Source: Saprospiraceae bacterium
GTDB lineage: Bacteria; Bacteroidota; Bacteroidia; Chitinophagales; Saprospiraceae
Assembly: GCA_020629715.1 (NCBI GenBank)
Contig: JAHDCU010000003.1
Location: forward strand, 248,879-312,878
Length of the DNA stretch: 64,000 nucleotides
Reading direction: 5' to 3'
Shown: positions 1 to 7,929 of the stretch, in pieces
How positions within the stretch are numbered: the first letter of the stretch is position 1
Layout: every line of letters begins with the position of its first letter
Position numbers and translations under genes: made by a program
The notes under the pieces: generated by a model
Seen by the model: the letters and a program-made list of their open reading frames with translations, nothing else
Told to the model about the DNA's origin: nothing
Database searches by the model: none

Positions 1-487
1 TCAAGGACGCCAGTGTCGTGAGATGATCCTCGGTCGTAGTATTAGGATGGACCTCGATACTACCCTCAAAGTCAGTCGCAAGCTCACAATCTTTATAGAT
101 ATATGAAATAAGATCTTTAAGATTATCTGGCGAAAAAAAGCTTGGAGTACCACCCCCTAGATGCAATTGTTTAAGATATATATACCCATTTGCAGCTTTT
201 ACATAAAGGTCCCACTCTTTTTTAAGTAATTCGATGTATGGTTTCTCAACATTGTGATTTTTACTAATAAGTTTATTGCACCCACAGTAGGTACATAGTT
301 CCTTACAATACGGTAAATGTATATAAAGAGATACACCTCGATTGGAGTCAGATACTCTACTGATATGAGATTTCCATTCGATCTGGTCGATTTCATATTG
401 ATTCCAATTGGGTACTGTAGGGTAACTAGTATACCTTGGAACTGGTACATTATACTTTTCTATTAGAGATTTCATAGAGGCAGTCAT
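1..487 (-). CDS. hemN: Oxygen-independent coproporphyrinogen III oxidase HemN (N-terminal part)
   Basis: Radical-SAM enzyme that decarboxylates coproporphyrinogen III to protoporphyrinogen IX without oxygen, for heme synthesis. Only the first 162 codons lie in the window; the gene runs off the left edge. Visible are an N-terminal PRYTSYPT segment (residues 17-24) as in true HemN, the 4Fe-4S cluster motif CxxxCxxC at C61, C65 and C68 inside YCKELCTYCGCN, and a GGGTP SAM-binding segment near residue 110. ATG at 487 was chosen; a second Met four codons later is possible. Upstream are two Fnr-like boxes shared with the rightward genes, which fits low-oxygen induction. Full HemN proteins are about 450 residues. 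The HemN rather than HemW assignment rests on the GCN after the third cysteine and on PRYTSYPT. Confidence 0.9.
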   Translation of the reverse strand, partial: MTASMKSLIEKYNVPVPRYTSYPTVPNWNQYEIDQIEWKSHISRVSDSNRGVSLYIHLPYCKELCTYCGCNKLISKNHNVEKPYIELLKKEWDLYVKAANGYIYLKQLHLGGGTPSFFSPDNLKDLISYIYKDCELATDFEGSIEVHPNTTTEDHLTTLASL

Positions 488-545
488 ATGCTGTATTGCT
501 TTATAATTAGAGTATAAATGTCCCTATCAAAGTGTATATCTCTGA

Positions 546-579
546 TGATCGATATCAGCAGCTTCCATGATCTATATCA
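546..579. promoter_or_regulatory. Two Crp/Fnr-type sites between hemN and ccoI genes
   Basis: Two perfect TGAT-N4-ATCA palindromes, at 546-557 (spacer CGAT) and 568-579 (spacer CTAT), lie in the divergent promoter. A CAACTTTG at 603-610 differs by one base from the Bacteroidota -7 element TAnnTTTG. That puts the right-hand site about 43 bp before the expected start of transcription, a usual activator position. The likely ligand is the regulator encoded at 3936..4988 (inference). Confidence 0.7.
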
Positions 580-644
580 GTCTAAAACCACCCATATATA
601 GACAACTTTGCCTACATGATTCATAATAATTAAAACCCTGAATT

Positions 645-761
645 ATGATAAAGCAAACCAAAAGTCTAAGCGCCTATACCTGGGTACTCCTCATGATGAT
701 TACTATATTTTTCATCGCTGTGTTAAGTATTACTCTCATAGTATTTAGCCAAGCCAACTAG
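645..761 (+). CDS. 38-residue single-pass membrane peptide
   Basis: A short reading frame starting at ATG 645 encodes MIKQTKSLSAYTW followed by about 20 hydrophobic residues and a short QAN tail; it stops at TAG 759-761, 13 bp before ccoI. It has the make-up of a real small membrane protein: a basic N-terminus, one transmembrane helix and few codons outside it. It sits directly behind the Fnr-type promoter. Its place in a ccoI operon suggests a role at the cytochrome cbb3 oxidase, like the small subunits CcoQ/CcoH or the assembly factor CcoS, but I do not recognise a CcoS or CcoQ signature. It could also be a leader peptide. Confidence 0.5.
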   Translation: MIKQTKSLSAYTWVLLMMITIFFIAVLSITLIVFSQAN

Positions 762-774
762 TCGTCGACTAAGT

Positions 775-3234
775 ATGAGTATCAAATCATGTAAACATTG
801 TGGTGACCCTTGTAGGGAAGATACTGTCTCTTATGCGGATGACTATTTCTGTTGTATCGGTTGTAAAACTGTGTACGGACTGATCACAGAACATGGGTTA
901 GAGGATTATTATACTTACAATAAAACACCTGGAATTTCGCTTGCCTCTCACGATGTAAAAAAATATGATTACCTCAATGATGAGATCATCTCTGATAAGC
1001 TTCTAGACTATAGAGATCAAGAAACAAGTAGAGTACGATTTGATTTACCTCAGATCTACTGTAGCTCTTGTCTTTGGTTACTTGAAAGACTCAATTGTAT
1101 CTGCCCTGACATCGTCATGAGTCAAGTCAATTTCATCAAAAAAGAAATTACTGTAGTTTTTCATCATCAAAAAATCAGTTTAGCTGAAGTTGCTCGACTA
1201 CTCGCTAGTCTAGGATTTGAGCCAAGGCTCCATCTAGGTATCGAAAATAAATCTAAAAAAGACCTTTTCACCCAAGCAAATATTAAGCTTGCCGTAGCAG
1301 GGTTTTGCTTTGCCAATATTATGTTACTAAGCTTTCCTGAGTATTTAGGATTTGATGATGCTTACAAGCTATACTTTATTGGATTATTTAATATTACCCT
1401 GAGTATACCTCCATTTATCATCGCTTACCAGAGCTACTTCAAGCAGGTCATACTGAATAGTAGGCACCATATGTCCAATCTAGATATACCCATCACTATA
1501 GGACTGTTGACTTTATTCATAAAGAGTATCTATGATATCGTTAGCTTCTCAGGCGAAGGGTACTTGGATAGTTTTGCAGGCTTCGTATTCTTTTTGGAAA
1601 TAGCAAAATGGTATCGTAAGTACAAGAATGATGTATTACTGTTTGATACAGACTACACTTCATTTTTACCTATATCCGCAGAGCAAGTAAGCCAAGATCA
1701 ATCCAAAGAGATCCCAGTAGAAATGATCCAAAAAGGTAACCTACTGAGATTTAAGAATGAAACCACCATATGCGTAGATGGTATCCTACATTCTGACGAA
1801 GCCAACATTGATTATGGCTTTTTAACAGGAGAATCCAAAACAGTAAAAAAGAGAAAAGGGGACCATATCTATGCAGGTGGTAAAGTCATTGGAGAATCCA
1901 TTTTATTACAGGCAAAAACCCTCTACGATCAATCTAAACTAAGCAATATATGGCAGAGCGCTACGGCTGGCCATAATGATAGACCTAGTAGCAAATCACT
2001 TGTCGATATCATTAGCCGATATTTTACGATTGTCATTATTACTATATCCATTCTTTCTGTATGTTTCTGGTATATACAAGATAGCTCGATGGTCGTACAC
2101 GTATTTACAAGTGTACTCATCGTAGCATGCCCATGTGCTTTGGCCCTTTCTGAGCCTTTTGTGTATGGTAGCATGCTGCGATTTCTTACGTCCCGTGACA
2201 TATATCTTAAAGACACTTCAGTACTCAAAAAACTACATGCCATAGATAGCATCGTATTTGACAAGACTGGCACTCTTACCGACTCCAAAAAGATGGAAGT
2301 CAATTACATAGGACATCCTCTGAATAAGTTCCATAAAAAGATCCTCTATAATGCCTGCCTTCACTCTGCTCATCCTCTAAGCAAGGCGATTTGTAAGCAT
2401 CTTGGATTGCAGGAGCATATTTATTTTGATGAGTTCTCTGAGCAAAAAGGTAAAGGGTTAGAATACAGTCTCTATCAAATAAAAGGTCGCATAGGTTCCG
2501 AAGCATTTACCAATCAAAAATCTGCTCGATTGTGCACAGAAGTATTTTACCTCCATGATGGGGAGATGATTGGTAAATTTCAGTTCAATCAATTATGGCG
2601 ACCAGATATTGACCAAGTCTTTGATAGACTATCTGCTCAATTTCAATTACACTTAATATCAGGCGACCATTCGCTAGGAGTTGGATATGCAGATGGTTTA
2701 TTCGATGACTTTGATCAAATGCTTTTTAATCAATCTCCTGATGAAAAGTCAAAACATATTAAATCATTACAAGAAAAAGGGCATCAAACTATCATGATTG
2801 GGGATGGACTCAATGATGTCATAGCTCTAAACCATGCTGATGTAGGCTTAGTCATCAGTGATGATATCACCAACTTTAACCCTAGTTGCCATGGTATCAT
2901 AAGACCTAAAGCATTAAACTACATCGATAAATTAGTATTGATATCGCAGAAGTCCAGAAATCTGATCAAGGTGCTGATCGTAATATCTATTCTTTATAAC
3001 ATACTTGGACTATCCTTTGCCATCACCGGCCATCTAGAACCCATAGTTGCAGCGATCATCATGCCGCTTAGCTCGGTGACTATAGTCGGTCTTGCCATTG
3101 GAATATCCAAGATATTGTTCAGTACAGTCTTTGCTAAAAAAGATATTCTCTACAAAGACTCTTACACCTCTGATCCTACAGATGACAATACAACATCTCT
3201 AAATACTAAAAAGCAAGTATCAGCAGTTGCATAG
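775..3234 (+). CDS. ccoI: Copper-translocating P-type ATPase CcoI/FixI for cbb3 oxidase assembly
   Basis: Inner-membrane P1B-ATPase of 819 residues; members of this family deliver copper for the CuB centre of cytochrome cbb3 oxidase. The N-terminus (residues 5-40) carries the extra cysteine cluster (CKHCGDPC, then FCCIGCKTVY) typical of the CcoI/FixI branch. A heavy-metal domain with CSSC follows near residue 97. Then come transmembrane helices, the TGES actuator loop (351-354), the CPC metal-channel motif (452-454), DKTGTLT with phospho-acceptor D496, and the GDGLND hinge near 676. All catalytic motifs are intact. The last 35 residues are a polar Ser/Thr/Asp tail without conserved features. 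Divergent hemN, the upstream Fnr boxes and the downstream CBS/stress genes agree with a microaerobic respiration module; the ccoNOP oxidase genes are not in view. Confidence 0.93.
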   Translation: MSIKSCKHCGDPCREDTVSYADDYFCCIGCKTVYGLITEHGLEDYYTYNKTPGISLASHDVKKYDYLNDEIISDKLLDYRDQETSRVRFDLPQIYCSSCLWLLERLNCICPDIVMSQVNFIKKEITVVFHHQKISLAEVARLLASLGFEPRLHLGIENKSKKDLFTQANIKLAVAGFCFANIMLLSFPEYLGFDDAYKLYFIGLFNITLSIPPFIIAYQSYFKQVILNSRHHMSNLDIPITIGLLTLFIKSIYDIVSFSGEGYLDSFAGFVFFLEIAKWYRKYKNDVLLFDTDYTSFLPISAEQVSQDQSKEIPVEMIQKGNLLRFKNETTICVDGILHSDEANIDYGFLTGESKTVKKRKGDHIYAGGKVIGESILLQAKTLYDQSKLSNIWQSATAGHNDRPSSKSLVDIISRYFTIVIITISILSVCFWYIQDSSMVVHVFTSVLIVACPCALALSEPFVYGSMLRFLTSRDIYLKDTSVLKKLHAIDSIVFDKTGTLTDSKKMEVNYIGHPLNKFHKKILYNACLHSAHPLSKAICKHLGLQEHIYFDEFSEQKGKGLEYSLYQIKGRIGSEAFTNQKSARLCTEVFYLHDGEMIGKFQFNQLWRPDIDQVFDRLSAQFQLHLISGDHSLGVGYADGLFDDFDQMLFNQSPDEKSKHIKSLQEKGHQTIMIGDGLNDVIALNHADVGLVISDDITNFNPSCHGIIRPKALNYIDKLVLISQKSRNLIKVLIVISILYNILGLSFAITGHLEPIVAAIIMPLSSVTIVGLAIGISKILFSTVFAKKDILYKDSYTSDPTDDNTTSLNTKKQVSAVA

Positions 3235-3339
3235 TATCATTGCAAAACATGCTTTCCCTGCAGCTTTGAAGTTCTCATTTAACGGAAAATCTTAGTAAAC
3301 CAAAACCTATAACTTACTGATATAAAACATCTTATCAAA

Positions 3340-3383
3340 TGATCTATATCATAACATTCATGCCTCTATAGAGGCTAATTTTA
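3340..3383 (+). promoter_or_regulatory. Crp/Fnr-type site and promoter of the 3463 CBS gene
   Basis: A perfect TGATctatATCA lies at 3340-3351, with the same spacer as the site at 568-579. A 12-bp palindrome CCTCTATAGAGG is at 3363-3374 and a near -7 element TAATTTTA at 3376-3383. The predicted transcription start is near 3390, which places the site at about -44. The palindrome between activator site and -7 element could bind a second regulator. Confidence 0.6.
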
Positions 3384-3462
3384 TTGAAAAGATCCTCATC
3401 GAATAACATTTTATAAATGTGATTGAGTAGAATCAGAATCGATAAACTAAAAAAGTATTACT

Positions 3463-3894
3463 ATGAAAATAGATAAGAGTTATCTCGTAAAAGACGCCAT
3501 GGATACTACTCCTTATTTAGTCCAAAAAGGGAGCCCGGTAAAAAAGGCATTAGATTTAATAGAATCTACTGACACCTTCCATGTCTTAATAGTGGATGAA
3601 AATGAAAAATTACTAGGTATACTTAGTAGCTACGATCTGCAAATTATAAAAAACTGGGGCACAACTATGAATTTGAAATCGGCCGAACGTTACAACAATA
3701 TCTTATACAATAGCCTCTTGGTAGAGGAGCGCATGAATAAGGATGTCATCACAGTATCTCCTAACGATACTCTACAGAGATGTACTGAATTACTTACCGA
3801 TCATAAATTTCATTCACTGCCAGTACTAGACGGCGATAAGATCGTTGGTATCATCACCACTCACGATCTATTGAGATTCGTATTTTTAAGGTAA
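3463..3894 (+). CDS. Two-CBS-domain protein
   Basis: A 143-residue cytoplasmic protein made of a Bateman pair. The first CBS domain spans about residues 8-60 (VKDAMDTTPYLV ... LLGILSSYDL), the second about 85-140 (VEERMNKDVITVSP ... IVGIITTHDLL). Such stand-alone pairs bind adenine nucleotides and act as energy sensors. The gene has its own Fnr-type promoter and converges on the response-regulator gene. A second protein with the same build (ending in ITTHDII) is encoded at 6381..6821, so the two are probably paralogs of one low-oxygen regulon. Partner unknown. Confidence 0.85.
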   Translation: MKIDKSYLVKDAMDTTPYLVQKGSPVKKALDLIESTDTFHVLIVDENEKLLGILSSYDLQIIKNWGTTMNLKSAERYNNILYNSLLVEERMNKDVITVSPNDTLQRCTELLTDHKFHSLPVLDGDKIVGIITTHDLLRFVFLR

Positions 3895-3925
3895 TTATGT
3901 TTTCTAATGAAAGGCATGTGGTAAT

Positions 3926-3953
3926 CAAGAAATCCTTATTGCGGGATTTCTTG
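3926..3953. terminator. Hairpin terminator between convergent genes
   Basis: A 10-bp perfect stem, CAAGAAATCC (3926-3935) with GGATTTCTTG (3944-3953) and an 8-nt loop, lies between the CBS gene and the regulator gene. For the rightward transcript TTTTT follows at 3960-3964. The last codons of the leftward regulator gene form part of the stem, so it may serve both strands. Confidence 0.6.
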
Positions 3954-4988
3954 AAGTACCTTTTTATTGAGAATGGCCAAATAGTTTTTAGTAACAGTTA
4001 CTATGCCTTCTCGATTGAATTCTGATAAAGTACGGATAGTTGTTTCTTTGGCTGTACCGGCAATAGCCGCAATATCGTCTCTTTTGATCTGCATTCTTTC
4101 ACCTTCCTCTATATTTTCAAATAAGACCAATAAAGCACTAGCTACCCTTCTTCTTACAGAGCTGTAAGCGAGATTCAAGAGATTTACTCTTTTCTTCTCC
4201 TCATCGCTGGCCATCATCTTGATAAACTTGACAGCAAAATCACGATTATTAAATAGCAAAAGATTAAAATCGTCTTTAGGTATGACTTTTATCTTACTAT
4301 CAGCAGTGGTAATTGCTCTTTGGGTATAGGTGCTGTTCATGAGTAATGGTAGATAACCAAAAAAATCACCTTCCTTCCAGATATCTAAGATCAGCTCTTT
4401 GCCAAATTCATTGGTCCTTACCGTCTTTACTTGACCTGATACCACGTAGTACAGCCAATGTGGATGTTCATTTTCCTTATAAATAACCGTACGAGCATCA
4501 TAGGTTTTGATTTCATGATCTTCTGAAAGTCGCTCAAACTCTTTGAGTGCTTTGGCTTCACTATATAATTTTTTTAGCCCTTGCTCACCGCTATCTTCTA
4601 TGGAGGATAAACGATTACTTTTTTTCAATCTGATCTCTATCGCTTGTAGTAGTTCTGCATCATCGAATGGTTTTGTGATATAATCGACGGCACCAAGCCC
4701 CATTCCTTTTCGCAAATCCTCTTTTTGGGCTTTTGCAGTCAAGAACATGAATGGAACCTGTGCTAGCTGAATATCGTTATTCAGTATCTTGAGAACACCA
4801 TAACCATCAAGCTCAGGCATCATCACATCACATATGATTAGATCAGGTATATAAGATTGTAAAAGTTTTAATCCTAACTTTCCATTTTCAGCACTCCTGA
4901 CTTCATAGCCACTAAGTTCGAGTATCTCTTGAAGATTTTCTCTTAAGTCTTCATTGTCTTCAATGATTACAATTTTCTCTTTATTCAT
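3936..4988 (-). CDS. Response regulator receiver fused to Crp/Fnr DNA-binding module
   Basis: A 350-residue transcription factor. Residues 1-125 are a CheY-like receiver with the acidic pair E10/D11, phospho-acceptor D54 (IICDVMMPELDG), the Thr of FLTAK and the Lys of TKPF. About residues 165-270 form a cyclic-nucleotide-binding-type sensor domain (VVSGQVKTV, EGDFFGYLPLL). Residues 285-345 are the Crp winged helix with KETTIRTL, which keeps the Glu and Arg that contact TGA half-sites in Fnr and CRP. No Fnr iron-sulfur cysteine cluster is present, so oxygen information probably arrives by phosphorylation. The ATG at 4988 begins right before the receiver, 10 bp after the kinase stop codon, so both are cotranscribed. 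It thus combines the jobs of FixJ and FixK. Confidence 0.9.
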   Translation of the reverse strand: MNKEKIVIIEDNEDLRENLQEILELSGYEVRSAENGKLGLKLLQSYIPDLIICDVMMPELDGYGVLKILNNDIQLAQVPFMFLTAKAQKEDLRKGMGLGAVDYITKPFDDAELLQAIEIRLKKSNRLSSIEDSGEQGLKKLYSEAKALKEFERLSEDHEIKTYDARTVIYKENEHPHWLYYVVSGQVKTVRTNEFGKELILDIWKEGDFFGYLPLLMNSTYTQRAITTADSKIKVIPKDDFNLLLFNNRDFAVKFIKMMASDEEKKRVNLLNLAYSSVRRRVASALLVLFENIEEGERMQIKRDDIAAIAGTAKETTIRTLSEFNREGIVTVTKNYLAILNKKVLQEIPQ

Positions 4989-4998
4989 ATTGTAAAGA

Positions 4999-6276
4999 TT
5001 ATCTCGGTAACAGGATGGTGAATGTCGTGCCCTTGGATTCCTTGCTTGTAAATGATATACTTCCATTAAGCAATTCCACATACCTTTTCACAATATTCAA
5101 TCCTAGCCCTGTACCCTGTATATTACTGGCATTACTGGCTCTAAAAAATCTAGTAAAAAGATGCTTTTGCTCCTCTTCAGGAATACCTAGACCGGTATCT
5201 GTAATTTTTATATTCAGCACATTATTTTCAATTTTTAACTCAACATGTATCTCCTCATCGCTATATTTTAAGGCATTGGACATCACATTGAATAATATAT
5301 TTTTCATTATCCTCAGATCAGATTCGATAGTCGTGATATCGTTGAAATTTAACTTGATTATTCTATTCTTTCTTTTACCCTGTAGCAGGTCTTCTTTCAC
5401 AGAGCATATCAAATCAACTATACTGAAAACCTCATACTGTACCTCGATCATGCCTTCTTCTAGCTTACTTAATGATAAAAAATCATTGAGTATACCTGTG
5501 AGATTATTGATAGATGACTTGATTCGGTTTACGTGCTTTTCTCTCTTTTCTTGATCCTCTGTATATTCATATTTTCCTATCAATGATGCAGAGGATAGAA
5601 TACTGGCTAATGGAGTCCTAAACTCATGTGACGCCATAGAAACAAATCTTGTCTTGAGTTCACCAAGTTCCTTTTCCTTTTGGAGGGCTGTTTCTAGTTC
5701 AAGCTGACTCTGCTGGTATTTTTGCTCCGTTTCTTTTCGGGTTTCTATCTCTGACTCTAGCTTATTATTGCTTAATAACAATTTATTTACTGCATTTTCG
5801 AGTTCATAAGTACGTTCTATGATCTTTGATTCAAGTTCTTTATTGAGTTTGAGTATTTCATCTTTCGCTTTTTTTACTTCAGTAAGGTCATGTATAATCC
5901 CAGTATAGATTACACGATCATTTAGTAAAACCTCACTTACGGCAAGACGAAATGGGAATAAGGTTCCGTCTTTTTTGAGTCCTATCACCTCCCTACCGAC
6001 ACCAATAATGTGAGCTTTTCTTGTCTCTTTATAATTTTTTAAATAGTCATCGTGAGAGGAATGGTATGGCTCAGGCATGAGCTGTTTTATATTCTTACCT
6101 AACACCTCATTTTCCTCATATCCAAATATATTAGCTGCCGCAGGATTCATAGACTCTACTATACCTTCAACGCCTATGGTAATAATACCGTCGATGGCTG
6201 TATCTATAATTGACTTTAATCTAAGGACAAAATCTTTGTTATTATCCATATCCAAAGTTTCATCAATAAATCCCAT
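4999..6276 (-). CDS. FixL-type heme-PAS histidine kinase (oxygen sensor)
   Basis: A soluble 425-residue kinase without transmembrane segments. Residues 15-130 are a PAS domain strikingly like rhizobial FixL: MPEPYHSSHDDY has the candidate proximal heme ligand H75 (FixL H200), HIIGVGR has H89 and R95 (FixL H214 and R220) at exactly the same spacing, and KDGTLFPF follows. A coiled coil covers about 135-205. The HisKA phosphorylation site is ASHEFRTPL near residue 217, and the HATPase N, G1 (DTGLGIP) and G2 (GTGLGLNIV) boxes are at the C-terminus. The cognate regulator follows 10 bp downstream. The start could instead be ATG 6249, nine codons in, because an Fnr-type site lies only 20 bp before 6276. 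In this family oxygen binding to heme turns the kinase off. Confidence 0.9.
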   Translation of the reverse strand: MGFIDETLDMDNNKDFVLRLKSIIDTAIDGIITIGVEGIVESMNPAAANIFGYEENEVLGKNIKQLMPEPYHSSHDDYLKNYKETRKAHIIGVGREVIGLKKDGTLFPFRLAVSEVLLNDRVIYTGIIHDLTEVKKAKDEILKLNKELESKIIERTYELENAVNKLLLSNNKLESEIETRKETEQKYQQSQLELETALQKEKELGELKTRFVSMASHEFRTPLASILSSASLIGKYEYTEDQEKREKHVNRIKSSINNLTGILNDFLSLSKLEEGMIEVQYEVFSIVDLICSVKEDLLQGKRKNRIIKLNFNDITTIESDLRIMKNILFNVMSNALKYSDEEIHVELKIENNVLNIKITDTGLGIPEEEQKHLFTRFFRASNASNIQGTGLGLNIVKRYVELLNGSISFTSKESKGTTFTILLPR

Positions 6277-6295
6277 AAAGTAAAGTTATTTAGTA

Positions 6296-6329
6296 TGATC
6301 ATAATCACGTGAAGGGATGATTTAGATCA
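6296..6329. promoter_or_regulatory. Two Crp/Fnr-type sites between kinase and CBS/stress genes
   Basis: Perfect TGATcataATCA at 6296-6307 and TGATttagATCA at 6318-6329, again two sites in a divergent promoter. The right-hand one lies about 42 bp before a start near 6365, which favours ATG 6381 over 6345 for the CBS gene. The left-hand one suggests that the kinase/regulator pair controls itself. Confidence 0.65.
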
Positions 6330-6380
6330 TGGAATGAACAATCATTGAGAGAGAACTTAGCATTAAATAAATCATCAATT

Positions 6381-6821
6381 ATGAATTTACTAGGCCCTAT
6401 CTCTTCTATCATGAGTACCAATGTAGTCTCATTGCCTCCATCCGCAAGTATTGAAGAGGCGAACAAAATATTTTCGAAGCTAAAAATACATCATATTCCA
6501 ATTACCGAAGCTGGTGAGCTGGTAGGAATGGTATCAAAATCTGATTTTCTATTTTTCCAAAGAGGGTTTATAGATAATCGACAAGATGCTAAAGTACATA
6601 GTATCAGAATGAAACACTATGCAGTAAGTCAGATTATGACAAAAGCCCTAGCTACACTTGAACCAAGTGATAAGATCAATGTAGCCATTGAGATATTTAA
6701 AGAAAATCTTTTCCATGCTATCCCTATCTGTGTAAATAAGCAGCTCAAAGGTATCATCACGACTCATGATATCATCAATCAACTTGCCACTAACCCTGAA
6801 ATAGAAATGTCTTATGAATAA
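6381..6821 (+). CDS. Two-CBS-domain protein
   Basis: A 146-residue Bateman-pair protein with CBS domains at about residues 7-60 (MSTNVVSLPPSASIEEA ... LVGMVSKSDFLF) and 75-140 (VSQIMTKALATLEPSD ... LKGIITTHDII). It belongs to the same family as the product at 3463..3894. ATG 6381 was chosen over an upstream ATG at 6345 because the domain begins here and the expected transcription start from the Fnr-type site falls after 6345. It overlaps the following stress-protein gene by 8 bp (ATGAATAA), so translation is probably coupled and the two proteins may work together as an energy-state sensor and a stress effector. Confidence 0.85.
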   Translation: MNLLGPISSIMSTNVVSLPPSASIEEANKIFSKLKIHHIPITEAGELVGMVSKSDFLFFQRGFIDNRQDAKVHSIRMKHYAVSQIMTKALATLEPSDKINVAIEIFKENLFHAIPICVNKQLKGIITTHDIINQLATNPEIEMSYE

Positions 6822-7914
6822 TACTAAGCCTCTCCAAATCAAGGTACTAGGATCAGCAACCTCTGGACAGCAAATGATCATATCTCTGATTGAAAAATCA
6901 CTGAACAAGGCTGAGCTACCTCATGAAATAGAAGAGGTTACTGATATCTCATCACTGATAGAATCTAAGCTAGAATCGGTTCCTGCAATACAAGTAAATA
7001 GTGACACCTATTTCTTAAATAACAACGGTCGATTTAACCAGTCTTTTAGAAAAGCTTTATCTGAAATTCTACAAAAAGCTGAATTTGGATTATGGCCAAA
7101 AGTACTTGTTCCAATAGACTTGAGCGATGTATCTAAAAATGCCAGCATCTACGCCCAACAATTACTAAGTGAATTATCTATGGTGGCTGAGATGATGCAC
7201 GTATATACACCGAATGCCAAACAAATCATAGATCACAACGACACCAATGATCACAAAGATCCAGAACAAATTAGTCTAGATGAGTTTAATCAATTTGTCG
7301 ATAATATAGATACAGACTGGGGAAGCGACTTGTTATCTAGTTCTCTGATCGATCGAAGATTTAAGGTCGGTTTTGCAGCAGACGAAATCTTAGCTTCAGC
7401 ACAAAAATCTCAGGTCGAGTTTATTGTCATGGGTACTACTGGCAATCAAACAAAGCTAAAACGCTGGTTAGGTTCTGTTTCTACTACAGTACTTCAGCAA
7501 AGTACCAAACCTGTACTTCTAGTCCCTCAAAATGTACGATACCAAAAGATAAAGCATATCTCTTACGCATTTCATGATACGATCCAAGATCTAAAAACCC
7601 TAGAACAACTAATAGATATAGTCAATACTTTTAAATGCAACCTATCTTTAATATCTGTCAATAATGAAGACGATGCAGCAGGAGAAAACTTAAAAGCAAT
7701 CTTAAAAGAAAAATTAGAAGACTGCGATATCAGAGTAAGCTATATTAGTGGTGATCAATTGACCACTGATCTTATAAAAGAAGCCCATCTCCAAAATGCA
7801 CAGATATTGGTATGTAGCTCTCGACAAAAGTCTCCTATACAGAGACTGATCAATGGAAGTATAAGTATAGACTTATCTATAGAAACAGATATGCCTTTGA
7901 TGATCTTGAAGTAG
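6814..7914 (+). CDS. Thioredoxin-fold/universal stress protein fusion
   Basis: A 366-residue protein. Residues 1-75 (KVLGSATSGQQ ... VPAIQVNSD) look like the small thioredoxin/glutaredoxin fold of redox-disulfide proteins, but the CxxC is replaced by TSGQQ, so it should be redox-dead. Residues 92-245 are a UspA domain with start LVPIDLS and the ATP-binding signature GTTG-x9-GSVS (GTTGNQTKLKRWLGSVS). The last 120 residues form a second, degenerate Usp half ending in MPLMILK. Tandem Usp proteins with one working ATP site are common in low-oxygen regulons. Translation is coupled to the CBS gene through an 8-bp overlap. The target is unknown. Confidence 0.8.
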   Translation: MNNTKPLQIKVLGSATSGQQMIISLIEKSLNKAELPHEIEEVTDISSLIESKLESVPAIQVNSDTYFLNNNGRFNQSFRKALSEILQKAEFGLWPKVLVPIDLSDVSKNASIYAQQLLSELSMVAEMMHVYTPNAKQIIDHNDTNDHKDPEQISLDEFNQFVDNIDTDWGSDLLSSSLIDRRFKVGFAADEILASAQKSQVEFIVMGTTGNQTKLKRWLGSVSTTVLQQSTKPVLLVPQNVRYQKIKHISYAFHDTIQDLKTLEQLIDIVNTFKCNLSLISVNNEDDAAGENLKAILKEKLEDCDIRVSYISGDQLTTDLIKEAHLQNAQILVCSSRQKSPIQRLINGSISIDLSIETDMPLMILK

Positions 7915-7929
7915 TAGTATATAAAGTAT

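Noticed and set aside
5015-5554. 179-codon plus-strand frame inside the kinase gene
   Set aside because: It mirrors the conserved kinase domain on the other strand; rich in Ser, Leu and Ile without any motif.
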